Shown one piece after another: positions 44,258 to 54,513 of a DNA stretch of 64,000 nucleotides. The translations under genes were made by a program, and so were the position numbers. This DNA comes from Chryseolinea lacunae (GTDB lineage Bacteria > Bacteroidota > Bacteroidia > Cytophagales > Cyclobacteriaceae): the NCBI RefSeq assembly GCF_016735595.1, contig NZ_JAERRB010000001.1:372001-436000 (forward strand), written 5' to 3'. The notes beneath the pieces are model-generated. The model was not told the origin of the DNA. It saw only the letters and a program-made list of their open reading frames with translations, and did not search any database. Position 1 is the stretch's first letter; each line of letters opens with the position of its first letter.

Positions 44258-46177
44258 TTAGTCGATGTACTCGCGGCGGATGCCCAGCTTTTTCATTTTT
44301 GATTTCAACGTGGATGGCGGAATGTTGAGCATCTCGGCCGCAGCACCCGGCCCCCACACTTTGCCGTTGCATTTCTTCAACACGGCGAGGATGTGATCGC
44401 GCTCCATTTCATGGATGGTTTTTATGCGTGTGTCGTCCACAGTGGCGGCGTGAGGGCTACCGGCCTGAGGCAACGCCACATCATCGATCACCAGCCCGGG
44501 CGCCAGCAAGATGCTTCGCTCGATGAGGTGTTCCAGCTCGCGAATGTTGCCGGGCCAGCCATAATTCATCAGCTTCTGAAAGGCCTTCTCGGAAAATCCG
44601 GTAATGCGCTTGCCACTCTTCTGGTTGTAGCGCGCAATGAAATACGAGGTCAATGCAGGAATATCTTCCGCGCGTTGGCGCAGCGGCGATAGCACAATGG
44701 GAAACACGTTGAGCCGGTAGTAAAGGTCCAACCGGAAGCGACCTTCGGCCACTTCTTTCTCCAGGTTACGGTTGGTGGCCGCAATGATGCGCACGTCTAC
44801 TTTAATGGCCGTGCGCGAACCGATGCGCTCCACTTCCTTTTCTTGTAGCACACGCAGCAACTTCACCTGAAATTCCAGCGGCAACTCGCCAACCTCATCC
44901 AGGAAAATAGTGCCACCATCGGCCTGCTCAAACTTGCCGATGCGCCGTTCGGTGGCCCCGGTAAACGATCCTTTCTCGTGACCAAACAATTCCGACTCGA
45001 TGAGTGTGAGCGGCAACGCCGCGCAATTCACTTTCACAAACGCCTTGCGGTGCCGCGCCGACAGCGTGTGAACGGCATCGGCAATTCCTTCTTTGCCCGT
45101 GCCGCTCTCGCCAAGAATAAGCACCGCCGTGTCTGACGGCCCAACGATCGACACGTGATCCAACACATTCAACAACAAGTGACTCCTGCCCACAATGTTT
45201 GTGAACGCATGCCCCACGTTGGCATTCGTCAACGCCGGCGACACCGCGGCCGTGGCGTTCACTTTCGACAACGCTTCCTGCAGACTCCGTGCCCAATGAC
45301 TCTCCAGTCGCCCGGCCAGCAAAACATGTTCTGCATCATAGGCAAACGGACGACGGCTATAAAAACAAAACGTGAACACTTCGCCACTAAACAAACGCAG
45401 CGGCACGGTGAGGTGCGACTGCATGCCAAACGTTTTAAAAACCGTTTGTTTGAATGCCATCGTGCTGTCGGCTTCATACACATCCTGCTCATCATAGATC
45501 GTGGCACGACTGTCTACCCTGCTCATGCCACACAACTGCACCAACTGATGCGTGCTGGTCTGTGTGACAATGGAAAGTTCGTTCACACCCAGTGTTTGAT
45601 ATTCATCAAACCCAACACGCAAGAAACTCAACGCCGTGGACCGGTCGGTCAAGCGATTGAGACCAGCACCCAAAAAGTCGAAGGGGAAATAGGGTTGAAT
45701 GAGTCCGCCCAGTGCCAGCAGCTTTTGTTCCCACGATCCTTCACCCGTCAGAATGCCCGCCAGCTGTTCCTGCAAAACCGACTCTTTTCTGAACTGCGAT
45801 TCCAAACTATACTCATGCCGGTAGCGGGCAATCTCCAGCGTCACCAACAGATCTTTTTCACGAAAAGGCTTCACCAAAAAACCATAAGGCTGCGTGGCCT
45901 TTGCCTGCGACAACACTTCTTCGTTTGAGTTGGCCGACAAATAGACAAACGGAATGTTTCGTTGCTTGAGTTCGATGGCCAGCTCTATGCCCGTGCGCTC
46001 ATCTTTCAGAAAGATATCCAACAACACAATGTTGGGCGCCTGCCGGGCAATAATGTTCAGCGCCTGCTCTACGGAGCGCGCAAGGTCGCACACTTCATAG
46101 CCGGCTTTGGTGAGCAGAAGCCGCAGGTAGTCGGCTTCTACAAACTGATCTTCCACGATCAATATTTTCTCTTTCAT
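44258..46177 (-). CDS. Sigma-54-dependent response regulator (NtrC class)
   Basis: A 639-residue activator. An N-terminal receiver domain (about 1-120, phospho-Asp54 in VLLDIFLKD) is followed by a GAF-like sensing region (about 150-320), an AAA+ domain (about 335-560) and a Fis-type HTH (about 595-637; [16 protein letters not shown]). The AAA+ part has Walker A GESGTGKE, the sigma-54 contact loop [15 protein letters not shown] (GSFTGA in place of GAFTGA), Walker [13 protein letters not shown] and the R-finger region [14 protein letters not shown]. Its start overlaps the kinase stop by four bases, so the kinase encoded directly upstream is its likely partner. Confidence 0.94.
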   Translation of the reverse strand: MKEKILIVEDQFVEADYLRLLLTKAGYEVCDLARSVEQALNIIARQAPNIVLLDIFLKDERTGIELAIELKQRNIPFVYLSANSNEEVLSQAKATQPYGFLVKPFREKDLLVTLEIARYRHEYSLESQFRKESVLQEQLAGILTGEGSWEQKLLALGGLIQPYFPFDFLGAGLNRLTDRSTALSFLRVGFDEYQTLGVNELSIVTQTSTHQLVQLCGMSRVDSRATIYDEQDVYEADSTMAFKQTVFKTFGMQSHLTVPLRLFSGEVFTFCFYSRRPFAYDAEHVLLAGRLESHWARSLQEALSKVNATAAVSPALTNANVGHAFTNIVGRSHLLLNVLDHVSIVGPSDTAVLILGESGTGKEGIADAVHTLSARHRKAFVKVNCAALPLTLIESELFGHEKGSFTGATERRIGKFEQADGGTIFLDEVGELPLEFQVKLLRVLQEKEVERIGSRTAIKVDVRIIAATNRNLEKEVAEGRFRLDLYYRLNVFPIVLSPLRQRAEDIPALTSYFIARYNQKSGKRITGFSEKAFQKLMNYGWPGNIRELEHLIERSILLAPGLVIDDVALPQAGSPHAATVDDTRIKTIHEMERDHILAVLKKCNGKVWGPGAAAEMLNIPPSTLKSKMKKLGIRREYID

Positions 46178-48498
46178 AGCGATCCGTTAACGTGATTTGT
46201 TGCTACTGTATTCTTTTTTAGTGACGGCGCCTCATAGGCAAAGGTCACACTAATGATGGTGCCCTGATGCGTCTCCATAGAAAAAACACCACTGATGTCT
46301 TCGCTCAGGCCCCGCATCAGGTTCACGCCCATGGTGGTGTTTTGTGTATTAAAATCCCCGGGCAGTCCCACACCGTCGTCGGCAATAGAGAGACACATTT
46401 TGTTGGCCGACATGTGGCGCAGGCTTATGTTGATGGTGCCCTCGCGTCCGTCGGGAAATGCATACTTGATGGCGTTGGTGATGGCTTCGTTCAGAATCAG
46501 GCCGATGGGCAGGGAATGTGAAAAGTCAAGATCAAGACGTTCGCTTGTCACCACAAACCGGATATGCCGGGTGTCGAAACTGTCTTTCAGATACGACACC
46601 AGCTCGTGAATGTAGTCGGCCATCACCACGGCCGAGAGGTTTTCTGACTGGTAGAGCTTTTGGTGAATGAGCGACATGGTGTGTATCCGGTGCTGACTGT
46701 CGGCCAGCGCACGCAGGGCTTCTTCGCTGCGCAGGTAGGCCGTTTGTGTTCCCAGCAATCCCACCACCATGTGAAAATTGTTTTTTACCCGGTGGTGAAT
46801 TTCGCGCACCAGCCAGTCCTTTTCGTTCACCAGCAATTGCAGCGAAAAATTCTTCTGGTTAATTTCTCTTTGTTGTTGTTCAAGCCGCAGGTTGGTGCGT
46901 TGCTTCACACGATTTTGATTGTAGACCAACCCCAACACCAGCACCAGCAATGCCAACGCGCCCAGTGTCAGGTTTCGGATCACGCGCGCCTGCAGCAACG
47001 TGGCGTCCTGCAGTTTGCTTTGTTGGGTAAGCAGGGAAATGTTTTCGTCTTTCAGCCGTATGTCTTCGTCCTTCTTTTCGATTTGATACTGCACGTGCAA
47101 CTCTTCGATCTGCCTGCTTTTCGCCGCATCAAAAATGGTATCGTTCAACAATTTGTATTGTTGAAAATGATGAATGGCACTCAAAAACCGACCGGCGGCA
47201 GAGTCGGCCTTGAAAAGCATGTAGTGGATGTCTTTGTGCCTCGCCATGGATGTGCCAGCCACCAACGTTAGTGCATGCCGGAGATAGGGCTCGGCTTTTT
47301 TGAATTGACGGTGGTCTACATAAAATTTTCCCACGTCATACTCGCCGATCATAATCACCTCGCTGCTCCACTCGCTTTCGCGATAGCGACGCGTCATGTC
47401 CATGAAATTTTTCTCGGCCCTGTCGTAGTCTCCAAGATCGGCATAACAATTGGCAAGGCTTTGGGCCATGATGGCCGCCTCGGGAGAACCCGCGGGAGGA
47501 TTTCGTTCCTTTAGCCCCAACAGCAAAGTCAGGGCTTCGCGTGACTTCTTTTGTTTGATGAGCTCCGTCACCAGCAGCGACGCCGTGCGGTAGATTACAT
47601 ATTGCCTCACATTTCTCTTCTCACGTGTGGCCAGACATTTTTTATAGTAGAACTCACTTTGGGCTGGCTGATTCAGTTCCTGATAAAGAAGACCAAGCTC
47701 GCCATAGCACAAGGACGAACGTGTGGTGTCTCCGGTGTCGTGCATGGCTTTGAGTGCGTCCATAGCAAAACCAAGACCTTTGTTCAGATTGCCACTGTAG
47801 CGATACACTACGGCCAGCAGATAATAGGCATACGGCAACTGCACACACTCGTGTTCACGTGACAGTTCAATGACATCCAGAAATTCCTGTTCAGCATGGT
47901 CATAGTCTCCCCAGCGCGAGTGGGCATCGGCCATTTCCAGGCGTGCCTCAATCTCCCGGTTATAATTGCCAATGCTATGATACAGCCTCACGGCATGTCC
48001 AAAGGCCGTGTCGATCCTCACCGGGTCGGTCTCCATGTCGGAGAGGCTCATGGCTTTCCGGAACCAGGTGGCGGCTTCTCCACCCAGGTCACCAAGGGCA
48101 TGTTGCTCGCGCACGATCCGGCTAAACATGGCTTCCGATTTATCAAACTCCCTGCTTCGGTTGAATGCCTCACCCAACAGACGATGACTATCGTATCTAT
48201 GCCCTCCGGTTTGTTCGTGAAGCGAGTCGCTGAGCTGCACGGCCGTTTGCAGGTATTGGATGGCCACATGGGTGTTCTCGTCGCTGAGTCGTGAGTTTCG
48301 GAGATAGATTTCGCCGAGGGTATTGAGCAACCTCAACCGGCTTGTGTCCGGTTTGCTCTGTCGGAGTTTTTGCACCAGCCCCGCAGTCGCATCGTGTAAT
48401 TTAGGTTGCGCATAGGCCGATGCCAGCAGGCCAATCGAACAGAAAAAGACCAGGCAGGTACGCACTATGCCGTTAAATTCAGTCACCGTTTGGCGCAT
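46174..48498 (-). CDS. TPR sensor histidine kinase, HisKA_2 type (partner of the sigma-54 regulator)
   Basis: About 774 residues. Signal peptide (about 1-28), TPR array (about 30-440), coiled coil, transmembrane helix (about 506-526), HisKA_2 domain with phospho-His in REIHHRVKNNFHMVVGLLG (about residue 560) and HATPase (LNEAITNAIKYAF near 666, ADDGVGLPGDF). The ATG at 48498 aligns with the start of its paralogue and begins the signal peptide; upstream in-frame codons do not fit. It overlaps the regulator start by four bases. It is closely similar to the kinase at 48825-51152 along its whole length, strongest in the kinase half. Confidence 0.92.
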   Translation of the reverse strand: MRQTVTEFNGIVRTCLVFFCSIGLLASAYAQPKLHDATAGLVQKLRQSKPDTSRLRLLNTLGEIYLRNSRLSDENTHVAIQYLQTAVQLSDSLHEQTGGHRYDSHRLLGEAFNRSREFDKSEAMFSRIVREQHALGDLGGEAATWFRKAMSLSDMETDPVRIDTAFGHAVRLYHSIGNYNREIEARLEMADAHSRWGDYDHAEQEFLDVIELSREHECVQLPYAYYLLAVVYRYSGNLNKGLGFAMDALKAMHDTGDTTRSSLCYGELGLLYQELNQPAQSEFYYKKCLATREKRNVRQYVIYRTASLLVTELIKQKKSREALTLLLGLKERNPPAGSPEAAIMAQSLANCYADLGDYDRAEKNFMDMTRRYRESEWSSEVIMIGEYDVGKFYVDHRQFKKAEPYLRHALTLVAGTSMARHKDIHYMLFKADSAAGRFLSAIHHFQQYKLLNDTIFDAAKSRQIEELHVQYQIEKKDEDIRLKDENISLLTQQSKLQDATLLQARVIRNLTLGALALLVLVLGLVYNQNRVKQRTNLRLEQQQREINQKNFSLQLLVNEKDWLVREIHHRVKNNFHMVVGLLGTQTAYLRSEEALRALADSQHRIHTMSLIHQKLYQSENLSAVVMADYIHELVSYLKDSFDTRHIRFVVTSERLDLDFSHSLPIGLILNEAITNAIKYAFPDGREGTINISLRHMSANKMCLSIADDGVGLPGDFNTQNTTMGVNLMRGLSEDISGVFSMETHQGTIISVTFAYEAPSLKKNTVATNHVNGSL

Positions 48499-48824
48499 GA
48501 AAGAGGGAATTGGATAGTTAAAGAACGGACAAGACGACGTGCTTTGGAAATTTTTTTTCGCCAACAGCCCTGGTGTCACACTCCCAACCCCACTCTCCCT
48601 CCCGATGTTTATCGCAAACCGCGAAATATCGCGGTGGCTCTTTTGCTTAGCCTTGTGTAAAATTCTGATGCTTAATGATCTAAAGCTATGGCACACAATT
48701 TGAAAACGCCTGGCACACCATAGGGAACAACACAATATTTATTTTTAATAAACAAGATGCTCGCAGTCGTTTGCAATGATGTGCCGCCATGGGCCGACGT
48801 TTTCGCAGTGGAATTGTCAAAAGA
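48499..48824. promoter_or_regulatory. Kinase promoter region with perfect palindrome
   Basis: This 326-base gene-free stretch holds ACCGCGAAATATCGCGGT at 48618-48635 (seven-base arms, four-base spacer), matching the palindrome at 44185. It also holds two copies of TGGCACAC (48690-48697 and 48712-48719, 22 bases apart) flanked by CTATGG and CCATAG. Near the kinase start, GTTAAAGAACGGA and a T-rich run at about 48500-48560 recur upstream of the paralogous kinase at 51160-51215, so the promoter was duplicated with the gene; the palindrome was not. Confidence 0.55.
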
Positions 48825-51152
48825 CTAGTGACTCACCGATGTAGCCTTCGCGCCTGTTACCGTAGCAATTTTTGATGCCGTTTCCTGGTAAGGAAAGGTG
48901 ACGCGGATGGTAGTGCCCAGATGACTTTCCATTGAAAACACGCCGCTGATGTCTTCGGTCAAGCCCCGCATCAGGTTGATGCCCATGCTGACTTTCTGCG
49001 TTTCAAAACCCGGTGGAAGCCCAACACCATCGTCGGCAATGGTGAGACACAACTCGTGGATAGACAGGTGTCGCAGGCTTAGGTTGATGGTGCCCTCGCG
49101 CTGGCCGGGAAATGCAAATTTGATGGCGTTGGTGATGGCTTCGTTCAAAATCAGGCCGATGGGCAACGAATGCGAGAAATCAAGATCGAGGCGTTCGCTG
49201 GACACCACAAAGCGAATGTGTCTGGTGTCGAAGCTGTCTTTCAGATACTCCACCAGTTCGTGGATGTAGTCGGTCATGGCAATGGCCGAGAGGTTTTCGG
49301 TTTGATAGAGTTTCTGATGGATGAGCGACATCGTGTGTATGCGATGCTGACTGTCGACCAGCGCACGCAACGCCTCTTCGCTTTGCAGGTATGCGGCTTG
49401 CGTGCCCAGCAGCCCCATCACCATGTGAAAATTGTTTTTGACACGGTGATGGATTTCGCGCACCAGCCAGTCTTTTTCGTTCACCAGCAGTTGCAACGAA
49501 AAGTTTGTCTGATTGATTTCTTCCTGCTGACGTTCGAGCCGCAGGTTTGCGCGCTGCTTGATCCGGTTTTGATTATAGACCAACCCCAACACCAGCGCCA
49601 GCAACGCCAACGCACCCAGAGTAAGATTGCGGATCACGCGCGCCTGCAACAGCGTGGCGTCCTGCAATTGACTTTGCCGCGTGAGCAACGCAATGTTGTC
49701 GTCTTTGAGACGGATGTCGGCATCCTTCTGTTCGGTTTGATATTGAATGTGCAGTTCTTCGATTTGCCGGCTCTTCACTTCATCGAAGATGGTATCGTTC
49801 AGCAATTTGTATTGCTGAAAGTGGTGAAGCGCGTGGGCAAACCGGCCACCGGCCGAGTCGGTTTTGAAGAGCATGTAGTGTATATCTTTTCGCCGCGACA
49901 TGGAAGTGGTGAAAGCCTCCTTCAACGCATGCTGAAGAAAGGGCTCTGCTTTTGTGAATTGTTTACGATCGACATAGAACTTTCCCACATCATAGTCGCC
50001 GATCAAAATCACTTCCGAATTCCATTCGCCTTCGCGATAGCCGCGCACCATGGCCATGAAGTTCTTTTCGGCGAGAGCATAGTCGCCGAGGTCGGCATAA
50101 CAATAGGCCAGGCTTTGAGCCATGGTGGCTGCCTCGGACGGACCGTTGGGCGGATTTCTTTCTTTCAGCCCTTCCAGCAAACGCAAGGCTTCGCGCGTCT
50201 TCTTTTGTTTGATGAGTTCGGTAACCAGCAGCGACGCGGTGCGGTAGATGATGAATTGTTGGACGTGCATCTTCTCGCGCACGGCGAGACACTTTTTATA
50301 GTAGAATTCACTTTCGGCCGGCCGGTTCAACTCCTGGTATTGAAGTCCGAGTTCACCATAGCACGTGGCCGCACCGGTGGTGTCGCCGGTGTCGTGCATA
50401 ACTTTCAGAGCTTCCATGGCATAGGTAAGGCCCTTGTTGAAATTGCCCATATAGCGGTGCAAGGCTGACAGCAAATAGCAGGCATGCGACAAATGAACAC
50501 ATTCGTGTTGACGCGACAGATTGATGAGGCTCAGAAATTCGCGCTCTGCAAGTGCATTGTGTCCCCATCGCGAATGCGCATCGGCCATTTCCAACCGCAC
50601 TTCTATCTCATCACTGAAGTTGCACACGCTGTGATACAACCGCGCGGCGCGCGCATAGCTTGAATCGGTCTCTTCCCACTCAAGCTCCACGTTCATGAGT
50701 GCATTGGCCTTTCTGAACCAGGTTTCGGCCTCGCCCTCCACATCACCCAACGCATGCTGTGCCTTTGTTATGCTATTGAACACACCTTCGGCCTCATCAA
50801 TCTGTTTGCTCGCGATCAAGGCCTCGCCCAGAAGACAATGACTGTCGAGTTTCCGCCAGCCGGCGTGCGCCGGAAGCGAGTCGCTGAGTTGGACGGCCTT
50901 GCGCAAATAGTAAACGGCGCGCTGAAGATCTTTTTCGCTGCGACGCGAAACGTTGAGGTGGACTTCGCCTATCTGGTTTAACAACCTCACACGCCCGGTG
51001 TCGGGCTTGCTGCGCCGGAGCTTCTCCACCATTTCGGCATCGGCCTTTGACTCCTTATTCTGGCCGCACACCGCCAGCAACATGCCAAACAAAAAGAACA
51101 CGATGAGGCAGACTCGTGGCATGGCATGAAGTTGCGTCACCTTTTGGCACAT
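48825..51152 (-). CDS. Paralogous TPR sensor histidine kinase, HisKA_2 type
   Basis: About 775 residues with the same order as its neighbour: signal peptide (about 1-30), TPR array (about 30-440), transmembrane helix near 505-525, HisKA_2 (REIHHRVKNNFHMVMGLLG, about 560) and HATPase (LNEAITNAIKFAF, ADDGVGLPPGF). Long stretches are identical to the neighbour in the kinase half, while the TPR half has drifted more, as expected if the inputs diverged. No response regulator follows directly, so it may share the sigma-54 regulator. The ATG at 51152 matches the paralogue start. Confidence 0.92.
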   Translation of the reverse strand: MCQKVTQLHAMPRVCLIVFFLFGMLLAVCGQNKESKADAEMVEKLRRSKPDTGRVRLLNQIGEVHLNVSRRSEKDLQRAVYYLRKAVQLSDSLPAHAGWRKLDSHCLLGEALIASKQIDEAEGVFNSITKAQHALGDVEGEAETWFRKANALMNVELEWEETDSSYARAARLYHSVCNFSDEIEVRLEMADAHSRWGHNALAEREFLSLINLSRQHECVHLSHACYLLSALHRYMGNFNKGLTYAMEALKVMHDTGDTTGAATCYGELGLQYQELNRPAESEFYYKKCLAVREKMHVQQFIIYRTASLLVTELIKQKKTREALRLLEGLKERNPPNGPSEAATMAQSLAYCYADLGDYALAEKNFMAMVRGYREGEWNSEVILIGDYDVGKFYVDRKQFTKAEPFLQHALKEAFTTSMSRRKDIHYMLFKTDSAGGRFAHALHHFQQYKLLNDTIFDEVKSRQIEELHIQYQTEQKDADIRLKDDNIALLTRQSQLQDATLLQARVIRNLTLGALALLALVLGLVYNQNRIKQRANLRLERQQEEINQTNFSLQLLVNEKDWLVREIHHRVKNNFHMVMGLLGTQAAYLQSEEALRALVDSQHRIHTMSLIHQKLYQTENLSAIAMTDYIHELVEYLKDSFDTRHIRFVVSSERLDLDFSHSLPIGLILNEAITNAIKFAFPGQREGTINLSLRHLSIHELCLTIADDGVGLPPGFETQKVSMGINLMRGLTEDISGVFSMESHLGTTIRVTFPYQETASKIATVTGAKATSVSH

Positions 51153-51376
51153 CAACAGTAGGGATTTGAGTGTTAAAGAACGGATAACAAATGCGGCTTT
51201 GAAAGTTTTTTTCAACCCATTGCACCGGATGGTAGCCCGCTCAACCCAAACCTTGCGTTATGCTAACGGAAATTCGGGATACTCCAGCGGCAAATTGCCA
51301 TTTTGAAGCATGGGGAATAATCATAGGAAAAACGCCACTTTTGCCAGCACGTTTTCAAAACAGAAAGGCACAACCG

Positions 51377-52189
51377 ATGGCAAACGACTGGTTTTCGAAA
51401 TCTCTTTCCGTTCTTTTTTTCATGACGCTTGTCTGCTGCAGCCATGACCCCGACCCACAAAACCAACCCAACCCCGGAGGCGGCACCGTCACACCCAAAA
51501 CCTGCCTCGTGAAAACCGAACGCTCCGCCGCATCAGAAAACACCGTCGCGCGCAACGGCCAAGGTCTTCCCATCACACTAACTTACACACCCTCGGGCAA
51601 CGCCACGGTGACGTGCTCCATCCAATACGACGCCCAAAACCGCATCGTGAAACTACTCCAGGGGAATGCCTACATCGAATATGCATACGACGGCACCAGG
51701 CCCGTGACAGGCACTGTATACACGCGAACAGACACACAGGCATCCTTTCAGGAACTCTGGCAATTTGTTTACCACTACAGCGCTAGCGGCCAACTCGCAA
51801 CCACAACAGACCAAGCCGGCACAACACACCGCTTCACCTACGACGCCAGCGGAAACATGATTAGCCAACACACCAAAACCACCTCAACCTCCGAAGTACT
51901 AACCCACGCCTACACAACCTTCGACACCAAAAAAAATCCGGATACTAAAATCACCTTCGACCAACTGCTCATCCCAAACGGCGCGCAGGGCGACTATTCG
52001 ATGACCATCCTTAGGCTACCCGCCGGAAGCGCACGCAACGTTACGCAAGAAACTGTGCGCCTTGACAATGGCGGGTACGAGGTGAGGACGTTTGCGTATC
52101 AGTATAATGATTCGGGATATCCGATAGTGATGCTTGTGAACGGTGATGGTGGGAGGGAGACGGTGAGGTGGGGGTATGAGTGTAAGTGA
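51377..52189 (+). CDS. YD/RHS-like repeat lipoprotein
   Basis: About 270 residues. The lipoprotein signal ends TLVCC (Cys near residue 20) and a Pro/Asn/Gly linker follows. The rest is a short series of YD-type strands: IQYDAQNRIVKLLQGN, YIEYAYDGTRPVTGTVY, FVYHYSASGQLATTTDQAG, FTYDASGNMISQHTK and FAYQYNDSGYPIVMLVNGDGG. It is far shorter than RHS toxins and lacks a toxin C-terminus. Many Bacteroidota have such small surface lipoproteins of unknown role. The ATG at 51377 opens the signal peptide. It converges on the gene at 52204. Confidence 0.8.
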   Translation: MANDWFSKSLSVLFFMTLVCCSHDPDPQNQPNPGGGTVTPKTCLVKTERSAASENTVARNGQGLPITLTYTPSGNATVTCSIQYDAQNRIVKLLQGNAYIEYAYDGTRPVTGTVYTRTDTQASFQELWQFVYHYSASGQLATTTDQAGTTHRFTYDASGNMISQHTKTTSTSEVLTHAYTTFDTKKNPDTKITFDQLLIPNGAQGDYSMTILRLPAGSARNVTQETVRLDNGGYEVRTFAYQYNDSGYPIVMLVNGDGGRETVRWGYECK

Positions 52190-52203
52190 TCGGGGTTGTA
52201 AGA

Positions 52204-52677
52204 TCACCGCGCATCCGAGAAGCGAATGTTCGCTCTCACTACCATGGCTCTTGTGATGCAACCTGTCTCAAGATCAAACAAAACAAATGCGTTGCCTTTC
52301 GTGATGATGCAAAACACGTTCAAATTGGCCTCGTCATAACTTCTCCATTTGATGCCGACCACGTTGAGGAATTTGATGAACTCATGAATCGTCGTCTTTT
52401 CGGTTACTGTGTTTATTGCGTCGACGTTGTTCAGATCAAGATCAAACACGATGTTTTTCTTTCCGAAGAAAACAATGCCGACCTCATCAATCTCGCCATT
52501 CATATAACCGATCCTTAGCCCTTGGTCGTATTCATAAAACCCATACCGTTCTTCACCCACGATGGAGATGGGTTCGCCAAGTGTTTTCTGAGCGACTTCA
52601 GTTTTTTGATCTAGGCCAACTCCGGCTAGTCCCCATCCGAATTTTAGAAATTCTGTGAACTCTCCTTTTTTGATCAC
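52204..52677 (-). CDS. Hypothetical protein, 157 residues
   Basis: Not recognised. It is a soluble, acidic alpha/beta protein with strands such as GFYEYDQGLRIGYMNGEID, EVGIVFFGKKNIVFDLDL and FCIITKGNAFVLFDLETG. The size and the motif of a repeated charge-rich strand resemble immunity-type proteins of polymorphic toxin systems, but I cannot show homology. The start is a GTG at 52677; an in-frame stop lies nine codons upstream and no ATG falls between. It converges on the YD-repeat lipoprotein. Confidence 0.6.
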   Translation of the reverse strand: MIKKGEFTEFLKFGWGLAGVGLDQKTEVAQKTLGEPISIVGEERYGFYEYDQGLRIGYMNGEIDEVGIVFFGKKNIVFDLDLNNVDAINTVTEKTTIHEFIKFLNVVGIKWRSYDEANLNVFCIITKGNAFVLFDLETGCITRAMVVRANIRFSDAR

Positions 52678-53043
52678 TTTCAGATATTGGGAATTTTGCC
52701 GCTAGTATAGTCATTACTTTCTTAATGCTGGCAAATTAATGTGAACAGAAGGGGTTGCGACGCGGTCTTGACAATGATTGCGAGAATACATATTTTAGAT
52801 TCAAGATTCCCTGCCCCACCTGATCCACTCGATCGCTAGCCCACCTGGAATCAAATTATCAGCGTACCCCCATGGCACGCAGTATTCGGCTTTCCTATCA
52901 ATACTAATCATAACATGCAATCAGTTGTCAAAACTGCTATACTCTTCAAAAATCAGCGCCCGACAGGATCAGCTCCACTTCCGAACATATAATCGTAATT
53001 CAAAAGAAAAACATGATGTTATCAATAAACTAGGATTTAAATT
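52678..53043. other. 366-base gene-free stretch at the left edge of the AT-rich module
   Basis: No coding frame, RNA or clear repeat is seen. Base composition drops toward A and T from about 52880, where the accessory module begins. It probably contains the promoter of the ATPase gene at 53044. Confidence 0.55.
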
Positions 53044-54498
53044 ATGGATTTCAAAATATCAGACATTTACATTGGCGTTAACGACGGAAAAAAAGAAGCC
53101 CTATACAAAAGCGACTTTGAAAAATATTTCATTGATTACAATAACATGTATGACGAAGTTCTTAAACCGGAAAAATATCTAATCCTTGGACAAAAAGGGT
53201 CTGGGAAAACAATCCTTGCTCAATATATAAAGAAGCAGTCAAAAATTAATGCCCTGTGGTTTTGCGACATCAAATCATTTAAAGATTTCAGATTTCATGA
53301 ATTGGTTCATCTAAAAACGAATGACATTGCCCCGAATGAATATTCGGCCATATGGCGATGGATTATACTTGTTGAACTCTCCAAACAAATTCTTCAAGAC
53401 AATGGAATCCAAGACAAGGAGAATTTGGCTAAACTTGAAACCTTTTTCAAAGAAAACTATTACTCCATTGATATTGATAGTAAAAAAGTTGTTGAACTAA
53501 CAAAAACAAGAAAAATAAATGGGTCAATATTAAAGTCAATTTTGGCCCTTGGCGGTGAACTGAGCTCTGAATCAACACATAGTGAAAGTTCATACTTGTC
53601 GTATCTTGAGGATCTAGAACGTGTCCTTCTCAAGCTTTTATCCACATCAAAAAGTCGCCACACCATATTTTTTGATGAACTCGACGATAGATTTCAAAAT
53701 GACATATTCTACAAGAATTCAATTATTAGCTTGATAAAGTCTGCCGACAGCATCAATTGTACACTAGTTGAAAAAAACCTTGACGCTAAAATTATTCTAT
53801 TAATTCGATCTGATATATTCTCTATTCTGAATGACACTGATTTGAACAAGATAAAGTTATCAAACTCAATCGAAATTACTTGGGGAGAAAAAGTTAGCGC
53901 CGCATCCCCCCTAATTAGTCTTTTGATTCAGAAAGCCAAACGCTCGAATAGATATTTAGATCAGTTTGAAGATATTGAAGTATTCAACCAGCTTTTTCCT
54001 CAGCACATCAATGGCGTAAAGCCGGAGAGATTCATGCTCGAACGAACTCTTTTCCGCCCAAGGGACCTTGTCACATTCTTAAATCTCATCATAACGCGCT
54101 ATCCATCATCAAGGTATTTTGGATGGAAAGGTTTCTTAGAAATGAAAAACAAATACTCAGAATACTTCATTGATGAGATTCGTAACGAAATGTCTGGTCA
54201 TCTCGAAAGTGAAGAAATTGATCAAGGGTTAAGACTTTTGAAAAACTACAATAGGTACTTCTTTATGTACACTGAGCTAAAAGATTACTATGCTAGCCAG
54301 AGGGTACATTATCCAAAAATCGAGTTGGACAAACTCTTAGTTCTCTTCTTTAAATTCAATGTTATCGGCAACAAATGGCATAACGCGTATAAAAATAAAG
54401 AGTACTACACTTGGGCACATCGAGATCATAAGGCAGAATTGGATTTCGGAAAACAACTAGTTATTCATCTAGGTCTTCGTGAGGAACTTTCGATGTAA
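53044..54498 (+). CDS. P-loop ATPase resembling the Sll1717 family
   Basis: A 484-residue cytoplasmic protein. Walker A GQKGSGKT is at residues 49-56 and Walker B HTIFFDELDD near 206-215; a LIRSDIF stretch near 255 fits a sensor position. The C-terminal half is helical and charged. The layout matches the Sll1717-type STAND-like P-loop ATPases, many of which occur in defence islands; I am only fairly sure of the family. The gene is much more AT-rich than the flanks and uses many AAA, AAT and ATA codons, a sign of recent transfer. It converges on the gene at 54514 with 15 bases between stops. Confidence 0.75.
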   Translation: MDFKISDIYIGVNDGKKEALYKSDFEKYFIDYNNMYDEVLKPEKYLILGQKGSGKTILAQYIKKQSKINALWFCDIKSFKDFRFHELVHLKTNDIAPNEYSAIWRWIILVELSKQILQDNGIQDKENLAKLETFFKENYYSIDIDSKKVVELTKTRKINGSILKSILALGGELSSESTHSESSYLSYLEDLERVLLKLLSTSKSRHTIFFDELDDRFQNDIFYKNSIISLIKSADSINCTLVEKNLDAKIILLIRSDIFSILNDTDLNKIKLSNSIEITWGEKVSAASPLISLLIQKAKRSNRYLDQFEDIEVFNQLFPQHINGVKPERFMLERTLFRPRDLVTFLNLIITRYPSSRYFGWKGFLEMKNKYSEYFIDEIRNEMSGHLESEEIDQGLRLLKNYNRYFFMYTELKDYYASQRVHYPKIELDKLLVLFFKFNVIGNKWHNAYKNKEYYTWAHRDHKAELDFGKQLVIHLGLREELSM

Positions 54499-54513
54499 AC
54501 ACATTCTCTTGGA

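Noticed and set aside
48690-48719. TGGCACAC repeats as plus-strand sigma-54 promoters
   Set aside because: The first copy has TTGA where TTGC is expected, and no plus-strand gene lies downstream.
49170-50468. 432-codon plus-strand frame opposite the second kinase
   Set aside because: Antisense to the TPR and kinase domains; the same shadow frame appears opposite the paralogue, as expected from duplication.
51377-52677. YD-repeat lipoprotein and the 157-residue protein as a polymorphic toxin with immunity protein
   Set aside because: The YD protein has no toxin C-terminus and the genes converge, whereas toxin and immunity genes normally follow one another in the same direction.
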